64,000 nt of DNA. It comes from Leucobacter chromiireducens subsp. solipictus. GTDB lineage: Bacteria; Actinomycetota; Actinomycetes; Actinomycetales; Microbacteriaceae. A model generated the notes under the pieces. The model ran no database searches. It was not told the DNA's origin and saw nothing but the letters and a program-made list of their open reading frames with translations. The stretch is taken from assembly GCF_016758195.1 (NCBI RefSeq), contig NZ_QYAC01000006.1, forward strand, positions 1-64,000, written 5' to 3'. Positions 62,408 through 64,000 of this stretch are shown here, piece by piece. The translations under genes and the position numbers were made by a program. The first letter of the stretch is position 1; each line of letters begins with the position of its first letter.

Positions 62408-63315
62408 TGAGCTCCACCCCCGCGCCCGAGCCGGGGTTGCGGAAGCGCGTCGGCGCGCCCGGCCGGGACATGACCCGGCCGGACGCGCCGGAGCCGCTGC
62501 CGATTCCGCTGTACGACAACCACACGCACCTCGAGTTCGAGGACGGGATCGATCAGCTCGAACCGCTCGACTCGCTGGATCGTGCCGCGGCCGTCGGCGT
62601 GCGCGGCGTGGTCCAGGTCGGCACCGACCTCGAGACCAGCCGCTGGAGCGCGCAGCTTGCGGCGAGCGACCCGCGCGTGCTCGCGGCCGTCGCGCTGCAC
62701 CCGAACGAAGCCCCGAAGCTGTTCGCGCGCGGGGAGCTGAGCGCGCACCTCTCCGAGATTTCGCGGCTCGCCGCGGAACCGCGCGTGCGGGCTGTGGGGG
62801 AGACCGGGCTCGACTTCTTCCGCACGGGCGAGGACGGGCGTGAAGCGCAGATCGAGGCCTTCGAAACGCACATCGACATCGCGAAGGCCAACGGCATCGC
62901 GATGCAGATCCACGACCGCGACGCGCACGACGAGGTCGTGGCGACCCTGTTGCGCGTCGGTGCGCCGGAGAAGACCGTGTTCCACTGCTTCTCGGGCGAT
63001 GCGAAGCTCGCGCGAATCTGCAACGACCGCGGCTGGTTCATGTCCTTTGCGGGCACCATGACGTTCAAGAACGCGCCCGCCCTGCGCGAGGCGCTCGCGG
63101 TCGCGAGGCCCGAGCTCATCCTCGCGGAAACGGATGCGCCGTTCCTCACGCCCGAGCCGTTCCGCGGCCGGCCGAACGCCCCGTACCTGCTGCCGCACAC
63201 CGTGCGCCGCATGGCGGAAACGCTGAGCATGCCCCTCGACGAGCTGTGCGCGCAGCTCGCCGCGAACACGGAACGCGTCTACGGCTCGTGGGACCCCGAG
63301 GAGGCGGCCGCGTGA
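62404..63315 (+). CDS. tatD: TatD-family metal-dependent deoxyribonuclease (303 aa)
   Basis: A TIM-barrel nuclease with metal-binding NHTHLEF, GETGLDFF (Glu ligand), QIHDRDAHDEV, FHCFSGDA and ETDAPFLTP. It hydrolyses DNA 3' ends and is linked to DNA repair. About 30 unconserved, Pro/Arg-rich residues precede the barrel. GTG at 62404 overlaps the metG stop; the next codon is also ATG and could be the true start. The stop overlaps the rsmA GTG. Confidence 0.92.
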   Translation: MMSSTPAPEPGLRKRVGAPGRDMTRPDAPEPLPIPLYDNHTHLEFEDGIDQLEPLDSLDRAAAVGVRGVVQVGTDLETSRWSAQLAASDPRVLAAVALHPNEAPKLFARGELSAHLSEISRLAAEPRVRAVGETGLDFFRTGEDGREAQIEAFETHIDIAKANGIAMQIHDRDAHDEVVATLLRVGAPEKTVFHCFSGDAKLARICNDRGWFMSFAGTMTFKNAPALREALAVARPELILAETDAPFLTPEPFRGRPNAPYLLPHTVRRMAETLSMPLDELCAQLAANTERVYGSWDPEEAAA

Positions 63316-64000
63316 GCGCGGCACCGGACGCCGGATCCGGCGCCGGCGAGTCCGGCGCTGTCGAGTCCGGCGCTGTCGAATCCGGCACCGGCGGATCTGC
63401 CGCTGGCGGTTCCACCCCGGCGCTCCTCGGCCCCGCCGAGGTGCGGGAACTCGCGGAACGGCTCGGCGTTTCCCCGACCAAGAAGCTCGGCCAGAACTTC
63501 GTGATCGATCCGAATACGGTGCGGAAGATCGTGCGGCTCGCCGGGGTGACCGCGGCGGATCACGTGATCGAGGTCGGCCCGGGACTCGGCTCGCTGACGC
63601 TCGGGATCACGGAGACCGGTGCCGAGGTGACGGCCGTGGAGATCGATCACCGCCTCGCCGCGGAGCTGCCCGCCACCATCGCCGCGATGCAGCCCGCGGC
63701 TGCCGCGCGGTTCCGGGTGATCCGCAGCGACGCGCTTGAGCTGACCGCGGACATGCTTGCCGCGCTGCCGAGCGCACCGCAGCTGCTCGTCGCGAATCTG
63801 CCGTACAACGTGTCCGTGCCGATCCTGATGGAGCTGCTCGATCTCATCCCCGAGCTGCGCGGCGGGCTCGTGATGGTGCAGGCCGAGGTGGGATACCGCA
63901 TCGCGGCGCAGCCCGGCAGCAAGGAGTACGGGGCCCCGAGCGCGAAGGCGGCCTGGTACGGCCCGTGGCGGATCGCGGGGACCGTGAGCCGGCGCATCTT
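63312..64000 (+). CDS. rsmA: 16S rRNA (adenine1518/1519-N6) dimethyltransferase, 3' end cut by window
   Basis: Partial: 229 codons are visible. Dimethylates A1518 and A1519 of 16S rRNA with SAM. KKLGQNFVID, VIEVGPGLGSLT (SAM motif I) and the catalytic NLPYNVSVP are present. The first 35 or so residues are an unusual Gly/Ser/Ala/Glu-rich extension with a repeated SGAVE block. The GTG start overlaps the tatD stop (GTGA). The metG-tatD-rsmA order is normal for actinobacteria. Confidence 0.95.
   Translation, partial: MSAAPDAGSGAGESGAVESGAVESGTGGSAAGGSTPALLGPAEVRELAERLGVSPTKKLGQNFVIDPNTVRKIVRLAGVTAADHVIEVGPGLGSLTLGITETGAEVTAVEIDHRLAAELPATIAAMQPAAAARFRVIRSDALELTADMLAALPSAPQLLVANLPYNVSVPILMELLDLIPELRGGLVMVQAEVGYRIAAQPGSKEYGAPSAKAAWYGPWRIAGTVSRRI

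Overview
The window is about 70% G+C. Gene order, lipoprotein signals, many GTG starts and chains of overlapping stop/start codons point to a Gram-positive actinobacterium. The family is most likely Microbacteriaceae, and Leucobacter is plausible but not proven. The backbone is the conserved actinobacterial run argS - lysA - hom - thrB - rho - prfA - prmC - Sua5/YrdC - WecA-like - atpI - atpBEFHAGDC. Accessory blocks lie on both sides of it and within it.

Layout. (1) 54-3424: a membrane protein, a TetR regulator divergent from a small DUF1304 membrane protein, and an NADPH oxidoreductase. (2) 3507-11653: a zinc locus. aztB, two aztD-like genes and aztC run left. aztA, a YcgR-type permease, a YcgQ-type partner and a secreted 412-aa protein run right. 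Both arms start at one Zur/Fur-like palindrome at 7954-7966. (3) 11663-14718: a GT2 glycosyltransferase and a secreted leucine-rich-repeat protein of lower G+C. (4) tRNA-Arg(CCG) divergent from argS, an LmeA-like protein, then a PucR regulator / alcohol dehydrogenase / APC permease block standing between argS and lysA. (5) lysA-hom-thrB (no thrC), a very unusual rho, prfA, a GNAT, an MFS transporter, cysE-cysK, prmC, Sua5, WecA-like and the full F1Fo ATP synthase operon. (6) 43641-53230: yaaA, then a leftward eight-gene, mostly translationally coupled operon under a LacI regulator. It combines a sugar-type ABC importer with a phosphotriesterase-family hydrolase, a glutamine-amidotransferase-like protein, a nucleoside hydrolase, a PfkB/ribokinase-type kinase and an M20 amidohydrolase; this looks like uptake and breakdown of a nucleoside or ribosylated compound. 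(7) A PP2C phosphatase, a two-gene ABC-2 exporter with a divergent TetR gene, and a 1.9-kb tandem repeat array grown from the 3' end of that TetR gene. (8) gabT, an OsmC-like protein, metG, tatD and the start of rsmA, cut by the window end.

The strongest anomaly is rho. The gene sits at the ancestral rho locus and keeps the RNA-binding OB fold and the Walker B aspartate. The Walker A lysine, the catalytic glutamate, the R-loop and the arginine-finger region are all replaced with no frameshift, and the N-terminus is a long Ala/Pro/Lys/Arg and Asn/Gln/Gly low-complexity arm. As read, it should not be a normal ATP-driven helicase. The second anomaly is the 56823-58605 array: four imperfect units of 408-529 bp, each with an 82-bp copy of the TetR C-terminal coding end and a 26-bp-arm hairpin.

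Regulation. At least ten genes have a TANNNT box 6-8 nt before the start codon (aztA, aztB, argS, PucR, GNAT, Sua5, TetR2, gabT, OsmC, metG). This suggests leaderless transcripts are common here.
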